From contig RCSZ01000009.1 in the NCBI GenBank assembly GCA_014898425.1, positions 2,046,001-2,110,000 on the forward strand: 64,000 nt of DNA. The letters are read 5' to 3'. Positions within the stretch are counted from its first letter, which is position 1. Every line of letters starts with the position of its first letter. Both the position numbers and the translations under genes were made by a program. The DNA is from Botryotinia globosa. Taxonomy: Eukaryota > Ascomycota > Leotiomycetes > Helotiales > Sclerotiniaceae. The notes below the pieces were generated by a model. It was not told where the DNA came from and made no database searches. It saw only the letters and a list, made by a program, of their open reading frames with translations. Of the stretch, positions 1 to 13,021 are shown one piece after another.

Positions 1-81
1 GAAATACAAACCAAACTACCTCCCCTTGAACCCAAAATCCAACACAAGTCAGGGCAGTACGTCAGAAACCAAATAGGAAAT

Positions 82-1080
82 ATGCCACGCAGTCCTGCCG
101 GCTATGAAGAAATACGCCCGGGGAAAAAAGGATTAGACACATATAATGATAGTGATAAAGACAATAAGCATATGCCAATAAAAAGAGGGGAGACGAGTCG
201 AACCCCACTGCGGAATCGTGGATGGGTGCAGATACTTATCGTTGCGTTTTTGTCTCTGATATTTCTTGGGATGGGGACCGCGGTTGGAAGGAGGTTTCCG
301 AAGGAGGAGAGGAAGTGGGGGTTGTTGGGTAAGCTTTCTCATTTTCGTAATGATGACTGGGCTTGGTTTTGCTGTTGATTAAGCATGGGAGTTGCATGAG
401 TGGATGAGTAGACTGAAGTTTAGAGACTGAGAATTTACTGATAAGAGATATAGCACCTCCAGGATCAATGAAAGAAACTTGGTATCCTAATACTACATTC
501 TCCATGAAACCGACACCGGAATCGGAAGCTGCTTGGGGATCTTTAATGCCAGGTTAGTGCTGATAAACATATTGTAAAAGCATTCGTGTGATATATACTA
601 ACAACTTTGTAGTGGGCAGAGGATTTATATATCGACCCAAGATAGCACCAATTGTAAAAAGTGTCTCGGTATTCCATCAACTGCATTGTCTGGTATTTTC
701 TCCTTCCCTTTACCTTTCTCCATTCCTCTTTCTTCTACCCCTATTCCAATTGCATAACTAGATTGACACTTATTTAGCACGGCCTCCGCACTTCCTACTA
801 CGATCTGCACTATCAGATCGCGCGCGCAGCTGGTGCACCCATTGACCCATTCCTTGAGCAAAAGGCCGCACATACGCATATAGAGACTGAGCATCAAAAA
901 CATTGTTTTGATTATTTGCGACGTGCGATAATGTGTGCAGCAGATACGAATTTGGAGTATGTTGATCCAGTTACGGATGATACAACGGGGTGGGGGAGCG
1001 AGAGGGTTTGTAGGAGTTTTGAGGATGTAAAGGGGTGGGCAGAGAAGTGGGCTAATGGAACGGGTGGAGGGATCGCTTAG
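82..1080 (+). CDS. UstYa-like (DUF3328) membrane-anchored oxidase
   Basis: Four exons join in frame: 82-328, 454-552, 613-692 and 778-1080, giving 242 residues. Residues 48-69 form one membrane helix after a basic cytosolic tail. The lumenal part carries both hallmark HxxHC motifs of the UstYa/DUF3328 family: HQLHC at about 137-141 and HQKHC at about 181-185, the latter followed by FDYLRRAIMC. UstYa-type proteins are known from ustiloxin and cyclochlorotine biosynthesis, where they drive oxidative cyclisation of ribosomal peptides; many paralogues have no known substrate. Intron 1 could alternatively end nine bases later, also in frame. I saw no precursor peptide gene with repeated cores and dibasic sites downstream; anything to the left is outside the window. 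Family call is firm, substrate unknown. Confidence 0.85.
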
Positions 1081-2543
1081 ATTGTGGGGTGAATGGATTA
1101 TAGAGAAGGGGGATCATGAGAGCAGAGCCTTATAGGGCTTTTGAGATTGAAGGGCATCAGAAAATGCTAAAGATTGAGGGCAATTGGTGACTGTCAATCG
1201 CAATAAACATGCTTTGCCAATGGAAGGTATAAAGAAAAACGATTGGGGTAGATTCAGTACTCTTCTCGGCATGGAGAGACTCCTAGTCGTCAAGACAGTG
1301 CCTTGGAATAATTGAGAGTCAAGAGGTCAGTGAGACCAATTGATGGGATACACATGCAAGTTCGTCTAATGTAGCTCGATGTACATTTATTCCATCGTCT
1401 CATAACACGTCAGAATAATTCTCACACATTAGATGGTCAATATATGAAACATGGGGCGAAATAAGGCTGAAAGGCTGAGAGGCTGATGGGTTTATGTAGG
1501 TAATCTATCAATAATACCGTGGACTTCTGACATGTGCCGGAGGAACCGAAATTTAGTAACCTTAGCGACGATCATGTCTCAAGTTCCCCACGTGACCATA
1601 CAGCTAAAGTTACCGTTCTTTCCATTTGCATTAGCCACTTTCACAGCATTCCAAGGTTTCCAAGGTTACCTATATCCAATACTCCGTATTCATCTGTTGC
1701 CGAATGCCGTTCACGTCGAGCAACATTGGTTCAATTTGTGTTATCCATGTACATACTGCATATACCACCTTCTTGTCTATCTCCAAACGTGTACTAGGTA
1801 GGTATATATGCATGGAGACTCCATGTGCATTCTCTGGAAGTCTGTGCCGCATCTTTGCTGGACAGACAGATCCATATCACTTGTAACATTGTCTCATATG
1901 TTTCAGAGTAGTTCCAATTGGTCTAGCCTGCAATATGAATACGATGGATGATACGACGATATACCTCTATCCATTCCTCTATGGACCCCGAACATTCTAA
2001 TACGAGTGTCTCTTTCTTATAATCTTATTATTCTGAATAAGAGGAAGTCCGCACTTTCTCCCAAATCCATACGCACCTCAACCACCCCTCCCCTCTCAGC
2101 CCCGTACCTTTCTCAGCCACAATCCCTAGGTAGCCTTGTTTTAAAATAGCATATCCAATTACCCCTGTCGCATCCGAACCTTACCGTTTGTAGTATAAGT
2201 GCAACGGAAGCTCGTGTAAGGAATTATTAGTTACGGAAGCCATTTCAAAAAGTCAACGCAATCTTTGATATTCAAGAAGACAGAAGAATTCAAAGTAGAC
2301 AACGTAATCGAGGAACACGAAGTCTGAGATCTTCTAGATTACCAACGAATTGAAAGAAAAACGATACGATTCTAGCGATTATGATAACGACTTGAAGATT
2401 AAAACGATCCGCTCCACGCGTTGGTCCCTGGGGAAATCTTGCGAACTACGACGTTGTGATTGCGATTACAGATTTTTGCAACGGCACACTCGAAAATATA
2501 TAGGGATAGTCGGCTGGCTTTCTGAACACTGAGATTGGGCATA
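1081..2543. other. intergenic, CCH1 upstream region
   Basis: No gene is supported here. A pyrimidine-rich stretch at about 2056-2125 and an A-rich leader at about 2215-2540 look like the promoter and 5' leader of CCH1. An open frame at 2350-2532 lacks an ATG and is not a convincing upstream ORF. Confidence 0.5.
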
Positions 2544-5500
2544 ATGCCTCCAAATAATACCAATGGTTCCAATAATTTATCGAGCCCTCCTCAATCGATA
2601 CCTTTACGAGATCTAACACGGCCACCCGATTCTGCGGATCTGGGAGATGGATCGCGGCGGCACACACGAGGGAGGAGTCTTTTGGCAGGAGGAGGTCTTC
2701 TTCCGACGGGAAGTCTAAATGCTGGTACTGGGTATGAAAGGCTAGGGGATTCTTCTCCTAGTCCAAGAGGAGGACCGGATCGAACAGGTAGCTCAGCGAT
2801 ACCTCTGACATTACAATCTACTATTGGAGAAAGGCATGAAAACGAAATAGAAACTCCTACATCGCCTGTGGGAAACCCTGCGGATTTTCAAGCAGCAATG
2901 GGATTCGCTGGTCTAAATGTACCGGATATCAGTTTATCTCATGCTCCGCGAGAAAGGTCCATGTCTTTTGGATCTCAGCACTCACTCACGCCTTATGCGC
3001 ACTCATATGGGGACATGGGCGACAACGACAACTCTTATTTCCCCTCCGATTCTGACCAAATACCTTTGACCGATTCGAATCATTTGCAGCCCATGGGCGG
3101 GACACAACCCACTACTCCAGATGGGCAGCGAAATGATAGGTCTAGCTTTCAGTCTATCAATTTCAACTCACCAAGTTCAAACTACAGAGGGTCTAGACTA
3201 GGCGATGATCTTCCTAATGCGGAAGCAGGTTACTCATCATATGGTACAAGGTCAAGGTCGCAAAGTTATGGAGCTAACCTGTCACCCAGTGGACGCAGAT
3301 CTAGATCTCCATCTACTGTGGGGGCTCTATCCAGAGCCGGATCGATGATGAGGGCTATGTCGCAACGTGTGGTTAACCTTAGTGGTGAAGCCGAGGTCAT
3401 CGAAGAAAGCGCTAGGAGACAAGCGCACAGTATTGAGGAGCCATTTTTCCTTTCACGGAGATCATACGAACCAAATGTTGAAGATATAGCTTATCGGCCA
3501 AATACGATGTTTCCTCCATTCGAAAAACCCCCGTCAAGGACTTTGGATGGACCTGGAACGGATCAATGGCAGGCACAGAACCCTCCCAACCCTCTCAGAG
3601 GAAAAACACTAGGCATTTTTTCACCGGAAAACAAGCTTCGGCTAAAACTTTGTGATTTTCTGGTTTATCCTATCACTGAACCAGCGATTCTCATATTGAT
3701 TGTCATACAGACAATTCTCCTTGCGATAGATGCGGCTCCTTCTGTTTATACTCACCCTCGACGCCCTGGATGGGGCTCTAAAACCGACTGGGCTTTGCTG
3801 GGCCTCTTTATAATTTTCACGCTGGAAGTAATTGCGCGTGTTATTGTGTCCGGTTTCATTATTAATGCAGCCGAATACAGTACAATAGACCGGCAACGTG
3901 GAGCCAGAGCAGCAATCGTGGACAAGTACCGATCGATATTTGCACCTCAGCGAAAATCATCTGTCAGGAGAGCCCAAACATCATCTTCTGAGGAAACCAC
4001 CAATACACAAATGCCTATCGTCAATACCTTCGCTCAAATGCAGGCAATGACCAGCACTGTCGAGCAAGCCCAGCGATTGCAACTAGCTAGGAGAGCTTTT
4101 CTCAGACATTCTTTCAATCGACTCGATTTCGTCGCAGTCGTATCTTACTGGGCAGCGTTTGCCATCAGCTTTCTTGGGGTAGAGCATGGCTATCATCTTT
4201 ATTTATTTCGCATGTTAAGCTGTTTACGTATTCTTCGGTTACTTGCCCTTACAAACGGTACTGCTGTAAGCCTTACCTTGCTTTCGCTTTCATGTGCACT
4301 TCTAACATTGCATCTAGATAATTCTTCGAAGTTTGAAAAAGGCGACTCCATTGCTACTCAATGTTTCCTTTCTTATTGGATTCTTCTGGTTGTTGTTTGC
4401 TATCATCGGTATTCAAAGTTTCAAAGGAAGTCTTGATCGTCAATGCGTATGGATCGACCCTGATGATATCGAAAATGCGCGAAACACAGCATTCGTTAAT
4501 AGCAACCAATATTGCGGAGGACAGTTCAACAAGGACAACTCGTCTCATGATCCCTGGATGAAATCAACCGATGTGAACAATCCTTTCTACCCCTTAGACT
4601 TTGGAGCCGATTCGTCCAAAGGTTACTTGTGCCCCGAGGGATGCTATTGTCTTCAACTGCCTCCTGATAAACTTCCTTTCAATGGAACCGTCAGTTTTGA
4701 TAACATTGCGCAGTCTTTGGAACTCGTGTTCGTTATTATGACAGGTAACACGTTTACAGATCTCATGTATTACACCACAGACTCAGACTATCTCGCTGCC
4801 GCAATCTTCTTTGCAGGAGGAATTGTTATTATGATGCTTTGGCTTATGAACTTGCTGATAGCCGTCATTACTTCATCTTTTCAGGTCATTAGAGGAGAAG
4901 GCAAAACGAGTGCATTCGCTGCCCACGCTGATGACGACCCCCCCGATCCAAATGTAAACATACCACGACAGGTGAGCAAGCTAAAGCAGATGTACGACAA
5001 AACATATTGGCTCTGGATCGCCATTATTGTCTATGATCTCATAGCTCAAGCTTTGCGGAGTTCCGATATGACGGACTCTCGCTCAAGATTCATCGATCTT
5101 TCGGAGGTGGCGGTAACATTTTTGTTGTTGATCGACATCGGTTTGCGATTTGCCTCTGATTGGCGGGATTTCCACAAGCACAAGAGAAATTTATTTGACT
5201 TGGGACTTGCGATTATTACCACGGTGATTTTGTTGCCACCCATTCGAAATTCAGGTCAACCTTATGCTTGGCTTACCGCATTCCAGATCCTCAGAATCTA
5301 TCGGGTTGTCATGGGTGTCGAGATCACGCGATCCTTGATCATGTTGGTGTTAGGAAATGCAAGTGGTATTGGAAACCTTGTACTCTTCGTCTTTCTTATC
5401 ACTTTCTTGGTTGCGATATTCGCAGTCCAGCTGTTTCGCGGCGAGATCCCGTCACATGATGACTCTGGAGAATATATTCAAGTCAATTTTTCTACGATTT

Positions 5501-8500
5501 TCAATTCTTTCTTGGGTTTGTATCAAGTTCTATCGAGCGAGAATTGGACCACACTTCTTTATAATGTTACCGGCATTGATAAGTCACGAAACACTGCTTG
5601 GATCGGCGCAGCATTCTTCATTGGATGGTTTATTCTGGCCAACTTCATTCTGGTGAATATGTTCATAGCTGTCATTCAAGAAAATTTCGATGTTTCAGAA
5701 GACGAAAAACGCATGCAACAAGTGAAGGCTTTCCTGACCAGGAAAGAGGTCGATATCTCTTCTAGCAATCTCGCATTATCGTCTATCGTTCGATTCGGTC
5801 GTTCCAAGGCGAAAAAAGACCCCCTCGATTATGGGCCGGCAACCATGGAGATGTTATTGAAAGATGCGGTTGTTAAGGACTTTCTTGATGATGAAATTGT
5901 TCCGGGACAGCACGAACACAATGCGGAAAATGCGGCTGCAGAGGCAGCTGGTGTGAAGCCTGGATATTTATCCTCCGTCTGGGGTAATTTCGTGTCTAAA
6001 ATCTGGAACAGGGAACCAAATCCCTTTTATTCCAACATATCGTTTTCCCTTAAGACCGATGACTCTAAAGGTACCAGGGCAATGGCAAAAGAAGCTGTCT
6101 CAGCGTCATCCCAGCGCAAGAAAGCACAACGTGAATACTTGGCAAAACACCCATCGTACAATAATGCCTTGTTCATTTTTAAACCTAATAGCTCTATCAG
6201 AAGGCTCTGTCAAAGATGCGTAGGGCCTGGGCGTGGGAATGAACGTTTTGATGGTGTTGAGCCTGATTTGACCATTTGGTATGGCTTTTCGGCATTCTTG
6301 TACCTATGCATTGTCGCAATGGTCTTGTTGGCATGCATAACCACACCTCTATACCAAAGAGAATACTTCATAGCAAATCCTGAGAAGTCAACTGGGAATA
6401 ATTGGTTCGTCTTTTGCGATCTCATCTTTGGGATCATTTTCACCGTCGAAGCTTTCATAAAAGTCATTGCAGATGGGTTCTTCTGGACTCCAAACGCATA
6501 CTATAGAAGTACATGGGGCTTCATAGATGGTCTAGTGCTTATTACCTTGTGGATCAATGTCATCACTTCATTGATGGATGATGGAGCAATTGCACGAGCA
6601 GTTGGAGCTTTCAAAGCCTTGCGAGCTCTCCGGTTGCTCAATGTCAGTGATAGTGCAAGAAACACATTCCACTCTGTGATTCTTGTCGGTGGATTTAAAG
6701 TTCTCTCGGTACGAAACCTGTTTCCATTTTATTCAATGTTTCTGCTAACATGCTAATAGGCGGCCTTCGTTTCTATGTCCCTCTTAATTCCTTTTGCAAT
6801 ATATGGAGTAAACCTTTTCAACGGCCAGTTGGAAGCGTGCAATGATGGCGATATCACTAATTTGACCGACTGTTCTGGTGAATTCTACAATCAACCGTTT
6901 AGTGGTGATTGGAACATTGTTTCACCTAGACAAGTTGGAAATCCCTGGTACGATTTCGATAATTTCGGGGGCTCCTTATTTATCCTTTTCCAAATCGTAT
7001 CTCAAGAAGGTTGGGTCGACGTAATGTTTCAGTCAATGTCCATTACTGGCCGTGGTCTTAATCCGGGTGATCCTACATCGCGCGAATTCAATGCAGTCTT
7101 CTTCGTTCTTTTCAACCTTCTTGCTACGGTCTTCATCCTTACTTTGTTCATTTCTGTGTTCATGCGAAACTACACAGAACAAACGGGAATCGCATTTTTG
7201 ACCTCTGATCAGAGATCTTGGGTGGAATTGCGTAAACTACTAAGGCAGGTTTCTCCATCTAAACGCCCGTCCCAGAAAGATCCACGTTGGTGGAAAGACT
7301 GGTGTTACAAGAGAGCCACTCGAAAGCATGGAAAGTGGCATTCAGCTATGACCTTAACTCTTGTCTTCCATCTCATCCTATTGTTAGTGGAATTTTACCC
7401 CGAGCCAGGTCTGTGGGATAGAACTAGAGATTATATATTCTTGGCTTGCACAGTTTTCTATATCCTCAACATTTTTGTTCGTATAATTGGTCTTAGCTGG
7501 GCTCGATTCCAACGAAGTTCATGGGATGTTTTCTCGATTCTTGCAGTCTTCGGTACACTGGTTACGACAATCCTCCTTATCACCAACTTCAAATCGCAAG
7601 TTTATGTTCAACTACACAAGTTATTTCTTGTTTCTATCGTTCTACTCTTAATCCCCCGAAACGATGCTCTGGATCAGCTATTCAAAACTGCAGCTGCTAG
7701 TTTGACAGCCATTGGAAATTTGTTGGCAACTTGGTTTGTTCTTTTTATGGTCTTTGCTATCGCTATGACTCAAACCTTTGGACTCACTCGATTTGGTGAA
7801 CAAGAAACCGACAATATCAACATGCGAACAGTACCGAAAACGCTTATGATGCTATTTCGTATGTCTTGTGGAGAGGGTTGGAATCAAATCATGGAAGATT
7901 ATGCGACTATCACACCTCCATTCTGTACTCGAGGTGACGATTTCTTCGATAGCGACTGCGGAAGCCCTACCTGGGCTCGAGTATTGTTCATTTCGTGGAA
8001 CATTGTGAGCATGTATATCTTCACTAGTTTATTTGTGTCACTCATCTACGAGAGTTTCAGTTATGTCTTCCAACGATCCAATGGCTTATCTAAAGTTAGC
8101 CGTGATGAGATCAGACGCTTCAAAGAGGCTTGGGCCACATTAGATCCGGATGGTACAGGATTTATCGAAAAGGAACATTTCCCAAGACTTCTGGGCGAAC
8201 TCTCTGGTGTCTTCGAGATGCGTGTATATTCACATGAAGATTCGGTTCGCAGAATTCTCGAAGACATACAAACGGAACCAACCAGTGGTAGAATGAATTC
8301 TATTTCAAGCCCCAGCGCTTCTGATGGTATTGATTTGAAGAGATTGAATGAAAGGATTTCTCAAATTGATGTCGGTAGAGTCAGAAGAGATAGAGCGAGA
8401 TTTAATCTTTTCTATGAAGAGGTTTTAGTCTCGGCAGATCCTGATCGGGGTATCTCTTTCACGACAGTATTGATGGTTTTAGCTCATTATAATGTTATTA

Positions 8501-9238
8501 GTGACAATAAGAGCTTGAAGTAAGTTATTTGGGTGGTGTTTTGGTGCTTTAGCTAATGATTGATATAGACTTGAAGAATTTCTACGTCGCCGCGCACGTC
8601 TTCAAAGAGTGGAAGAAGAAGTCCGAAGACGAATTGTGGTTGGTTTCTTTGATACTATGTAAGCTTTTGAAATTTATATTTGCGCATGTTTCATTTTTAC
8701 TGACAAACACAGGTACTGGTCACGAAGATTCCGCAAACACATGGAAAGAAAAAGGTCTGGCCGAATGACGGATATTCCTCAATTGGGCCCAGAAGTTTAC
8801 GTCGACGACGAAGATACATCTACACAGAAACATAAATCCACGGTTTCAGGAAGTGGAGCTTTACTTTCACCAACAGATATTACGGATTCGAGAAATTCGT
8901 TTATTACCCATGGACTTGATGGGGCACCACTCAGACAGAGAAGAGGAACGGATGCGGATGTTGGACTGGGTTTGAATACTTCATTCCCTTCAGTAAGCTC
9001 TGCAGTGAGTCCAACTTTGAGTCCACTGAAAGCGCATGGGCCGCGTGGATCGACATTTTCGTTTGAAGGGGTGGGTGTAGGAGCTGGTGATGGGAGTGCA
9101 ATTAATAGTACGGCAAGTAGTAGAAGGAATAGTGCGGTGTCTGCGGAGAACGTCTTGGAAGTGTTGGATAATTCAGCGTGGGGAGAGAGTATCAGGAGGA
9201 GTTTCACTACGAGGAGAAGCAGTAAGAGTGAGAATTAG
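2544..9238 (+). CDS. cch1: Cch1, pore subunit of the high-affinity voltage-gated calcium channel
   Basis: Five exons (2544-4265, 4318-6708, 6760-8519, 8569-8658, 8713-9238) give about 2162 residues, the usual size for fungal Cch1. After a Ser-rich cytosolic N-terminus of about 360 residues come four six-helix repeats. Pore-loop motifs are TGNTF (about residue 715), SSENW (about 979), SQEGW (about 1451) and CGEGW (about 1740). This is the Asn/Glu/Glu/Glu filter typical of fungal Cch1, unlike the all-Glu animal filter. S4 segments in repeats I-III carry spaced arginines (e.g. LRALRLL); repeat IV S4 is charge-poor. An EF-hand-like loop DPDGTGFIEKEH lies near residue 1831. Cch1 acts in the plasma membrane with Mid1 for calcium influx under stress and mating cues; Mid1 is not in this window. 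A TTG three codons upstream is also open, but ATG 2544 is the natural start. Confidence 0.96.
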
Positions 9239-10657
9239 GGGTGGAGAGGGGTGTGCATGTATTATTGCGGAGAAGAAGAATACATAGATTGTAAAGGATT
9301 ATGCATGGAGTTGCGGACTTGAGCGAATAAAAAGGAAAAGGAGACGGGTCTACTATGAGTTAGGCATTGGATATATAGCTACTCTGGTTGGGGGATGAGA
9401 GGCGTATGGAGGGAGGAGTTTTCTTGGAATCGGAATTGGAAGATAGATGGACTTTGATCTTTCTGTTAAGTTGTTCACTTTGTTTGTAATATGTGGGGAT
9501 TGAGATGAGGATATGATTCCTTCTTGTTTGTATTTGTTTATTTGCGTGTTATAAGGGGGGAGGGGGAAGGGAAGGGAAGGAAGGGAGGAAAATGCAGTTG
9601 AGAGGCGGATATGTGTTTGCATAGCTTATGGCGTTTACCTTTCACCATTTGTCTTTTCACCACCTTTTTTTCATGATAAACTTTATGGTTGATAGATTGC
9701 GGATTGGGGTTTGGGGGTTAGTGGTTGAGGGGGTAGGTGGATTGGAGATGGGAAGTCAAGAGGAGTGAGGGGATTGAGTAAATGAGTGAGTGAGTGGGCA
9801 TATAGTGTATTGAGATGGGTAGATCGATCGATCGATAGATAGATAGATGGGGATGCGAGTATATACATATATATATGTGTAAACGATAAATCGGATCGAA
9901 TTGAATCAAAGTGAAGTGAAATGAGAAGTGATAAAGGAAAGAAGTGAGATTCAACAGATTTCGATTTATGATAACGTGATGTGTTGTGTTGTGATGCAAA
10001 TAGAGGATTTTGTATTAGTGTTGGCCCAGGGGTTAGGTTAATTACGCTGTTAGCGGGAAGAAGGGTTGATGGATGACTGGGATATTAGCTTGTTGATTGA
10101 GTGATTAAGTGCTGATTTGAGGAGTGGGAGATATTGGAGTAGAGTAGAGTAGGATAGATCGTATACTTTGTGTATGATCTTCTTGAAGAGGAGAATGTGA
10201 TTTCTTGGGAGGTGTTTAATGTTCAAATTTTATATCTTGAGTTTTTGTATCTGGGAGATTTAATATTTATATTTATATTTATATTTAACTATCTATCTAT
10301 CTATCTACAAGCCCCTTTTTTCCTTTTTCGTCAACTTTAGCATACTCTTCTTGAATACTCTCGTATTCATATTTATGTTTATAGGTTCTTTCCTTTTGGA
10401 AGTTTCCTGATAACCAACGAGAACTAGAAATCTCGCTTAACCAATGTGCTGGGGTGGTTTCTTCGCTTCAGATGAGAGTGTGTGAGTGAGAGAGTTTGCT
10501 TTTAGTAGATCCTCATCATCTAATCAAGTCGTAACACATTCCATCCGCCATCTTCCGCTACCAAATTCCCCATCGCCATATATCACGCCTGAAAAAGCGC
10601 AGACGAAGCAAAAAATATCAATCCGATGGAACCAGAACACGAGCGATGAACAGACAC
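9239..10657. other. intergenic between convergent genes, purine-rich with simple repeats
   Basis: This is the shared 3' side of CCH1 and the minus-strand gene at 10658. It is rich in G/A on the plus strand (about 9400-10200) with GATC/GATA repeats at 9822-9849 and ATTTAT then CTAT repeats at 10261-10308. No coding potential beyond low-complexity frames. Confidence 0.6.
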
Positions 10658-12523
10658 TTAAGCCACAATCGAACCCTGCGATCCAGATAAATATTGCAGT
10701 TGATACTCATACTGGAGACGAGATAGCGAAGAAAGAGAAGCCTCTAGTGCGGCATCGGCATCAAACTCGCGTGGCTGAGACCAGGAGTTTGCGTTTTGTA
10801 TTTGTGTTTGTGGAGTAGGAGTCGCTGGATAGGTATCCGTATTCATATCTCTATTCATATCTCTATCCCTATCCATCATGGTTGCAAAATCCGGATACTC
10901 GGCGGCGGCACGCGCCATGTGCACTTTAAATTTCGGTGTGGGATTCTCGGTGTCGTCGTAGAGGGAATCTTCCATGTCGAGTGAGGATTGCGCGTCTTCG
11001 TTATCGTCTTCGTTGTCGTCCTCGTTGTTGTGGTTGGGATAGCGGTATCGATATGTGTTTCCGTTTTCATTGCCATGTTCGGATATTGCGTTGGGTGGAT
11101 TTCCTGTGGTGGGGTCGGGATTTGTTCGGGGCTTGGGTCGCATGTGCATATAGGCGAAATCACTTTCTCGGAGTGGTTTTCTAGGTGTGAGGATGCTTTC
11201 ATTGATTGTTTCTCCCATATCTGTTTCTGAATTTGCTGGGTTTTGGCTTTCGAGCTGGCTGGCTCTGTTGGAAGAACGAGGCGAAGAAGTATAAATCTCC
11301 ACCATCGAATCCTGAGACTCGGTATGAATCAATCTATGACCATCTTGATCTTTTTCCCAATATTTCCCGGAGCCGGGACCAGAGTGCGCGTCGGTAAATA
11401 CATCGCATTCGTCGTAGTTCTCGGTATTATCGTGCTCGGTCTCGTTTCCCTCATCGTCATCTTCATCATTGACTATATCCATATAACTCTCTGCTCCGAC
11501 AAATCTATTCCCATTCTCCTGTCCCGTGGCTTTAGTGCCCTCACCATCGCATTTCGAAAGATGCATACCATCCAGCATCTCCCTACAAGATCGATGTATA
11601 GATTTCCAGGTCTTTTGATTTTGCTTCTTTGGAATCATCTTTCCTGTTCCTCTTCCACTTCTGCTCTTGACACCCTCCTGGTTTCTATCCCCTGTACTTC
11701 TCATATCTCCAACCCCCGCAATCTCATTCCCATTCTCATAAGTACCCTTGATCGACTCATCACCATATCTCTCGCTCCCGCTCCCAAACCCAAACAACAA
11801 CCCCCTACCAAATCGCTCCCCGAGAGGCAAATCCATCGGCGGTGTATCCGGGCTCATAAATCGCCCCTCCACTCTCGAAATCAGATACTCCGCATGCTGT
11901 GTCGATGGACCCGAGAGCAGATTTGTATGTAAATCTCCTGTCGCACAATAAGTCAAAGGCTTCGCTGATTTACCATTAGGACTAGATAATTTGGGGATTG
12001 GAATGGCTGCTGGGCGCTCATTCATCTGGTTTGCGTGATCAAAGTCGTTTGCATGATTAGCATGAATGATATATTCATGATACTCGTCTCTCCCAAACCC
12101 AGCCCCAATCTCAAGCCCTGCATCTGCACACACGATAGGTACATTTTTCTTCGAATGGAGATTTAAATTCTTCAGGGGGAAGTTTGCCGCAAGCCCCATG
12201 TTGAGATTTGAGAGGAAGGATTTGCTATGCGAGGTGTTCCATAGATTGCGCATTTTGGAAGTAAGATTGGAGGGTGGGGAGGGGCTGCTAGGAGCGCTAG
12301 AGTAAGAGCTTGAGGATGCTGAGAATTGGGCGGAGGAGGATGAGGAGGATAGCTGAGGTGGTGGATTGTGGAGTGTAGAGTTGGGGCTTGTTTTTAATGG
12401 TCTTGGTCTTGGTCTTGGTCTTGGTCTTGCTGTTGGTGATGTTGGGAATGATGGTTCGGAAAAAACCTTCTGCTCGAAAGGAATTCGGGGATTTTGTTGT
12501 GGGGTTTTGGGATTCGCCATCAT
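10658..12523 (-). CDS. hypothetical acidic, low-complexity protein (621 residues)
   Basis: One uninterrupted reading frame with tandem ATG ATG start at 12523. I do not recognise the family. The N-terminus is proline/serine-rich with a short PRPRPRPRP run encoded by a CTTGGT hexanucleotide repeat. The middle is acidic (NEDDNEDDNED, DEDDDEGNETEHD) and the C-terminus contains repeated Met-Asp-Arg-Asp steps and ends in a Leu/Ser/Tyr-rich segment. No signal peptide, membrane helix or catalytic motif is visible, so a soluble, largely disordered protein is likely. Length and a clean in-frame start argue that it is real; the antisense frame at 11243-11932 is its shadow. The gene is convergent with CCH1. 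Confidence 0.65.
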   Translation of the reverse strand: MMANPKTPQQNPRIPFEQKVFSEPSFPTSPTARPRPRPRPRPLKTSPNSTLHNPPPQLSSSSSSAQFSASSSSYSSAPSSPSPPSNLTSKMRNLWNTSHSKSFLSNLNMGLAANFPLKNLNLHSKKNVPIVCADAGLEIGAGFGRDEYHEYIIHANHANDFDHANQMNERPAAIPIPKLSSPNGKSAKPLTYCATGDLHTNLLSGPSTQHAEYLISRVEGRFMSPDTPPMDLPLGERFGRGLLFGFGSGSERYGDESIKGTYENGNEIAGVGDMRSTGDRNQEGVKSRSGRGTGKMIPKKQNQKTWKSIHRSCREMLDGMHLSKCDGEGTKATGQENGNRFVGAESYMDIVNDEDDDEGNETEHDNTENYDECDVFTDAHSGPGSGKYWEKDQDGHRLIHTESQDSMVEIYTSSPRSSNRASQLESQNPANSETDMGETINESILTPRKPLRESDFAYMHMRPKPRTNPDPTTGNPPNAISEHGNENGNTYRYRYPNHNNEDDNEDDNEDAQSSLDMEDSLYDDTENPTPKFKVHMARAAAEYPDFATMMDRDRDMNRDMNTDTYPATPTPQTQIQNANSWSQPREFDADAALEASLSSLSRLQYEYQLQYLSGSQGSIVA

Positions 12524-13021
12524 GTGTTGAGAGATGGTAATCTGGAAGAAGTTGTATGCCTTATCTTGTATGTAGATAGGTATTCTGTCTTTCCTTTATC
12601 AAATCGTCGAGCGATGTTTTAGATACTTGATGTAAATGTATATCAAGATATCTAGAAGTTTCTCAAGAGTGTTGAAGTTGTGAGATCTTGTATCTAGCAG
12701 AGAGATGATCTTGAATATGAAGACGAATGCAAGTAGATTTAGAATGAAATCCAAACCCCGAATATGCTTTTCGACACAACGTCAAGTGCGAGACTTATAT
12801 ACTTTACCTTCCCTGAACAAAACACTATCTTTCCTACGGCTATACTGTTCTAGCTTACAAACCCCTCAAGACAGCCGTATATATCTATACAAAATAAAAT
12901 ACAGAGAACCGATCGTATCCGTGAATCCCCAAGTACGGTGTTATTGTACAGTCAACTTATCGATGACCGCCGTGTTGTCTATATGGATATGTGAGATGTA
13001 GATGATTAATTGCCAAAACAT

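Noticed and set aside
191..210. tRNA T-loop-like word on the minus strand
   Set aside because: Lies in the UstYa coding exon; no cloverleaf could be formed around it.
2350..2532. Upstream ORF of CCH1
   Set aside because: Begins with TTG, no ATG in frame.
11243..11932. 229-codon plus frame
   Set aside because: Antisense to the 621-residue gene; the codon pattern and start fit the minus strand.
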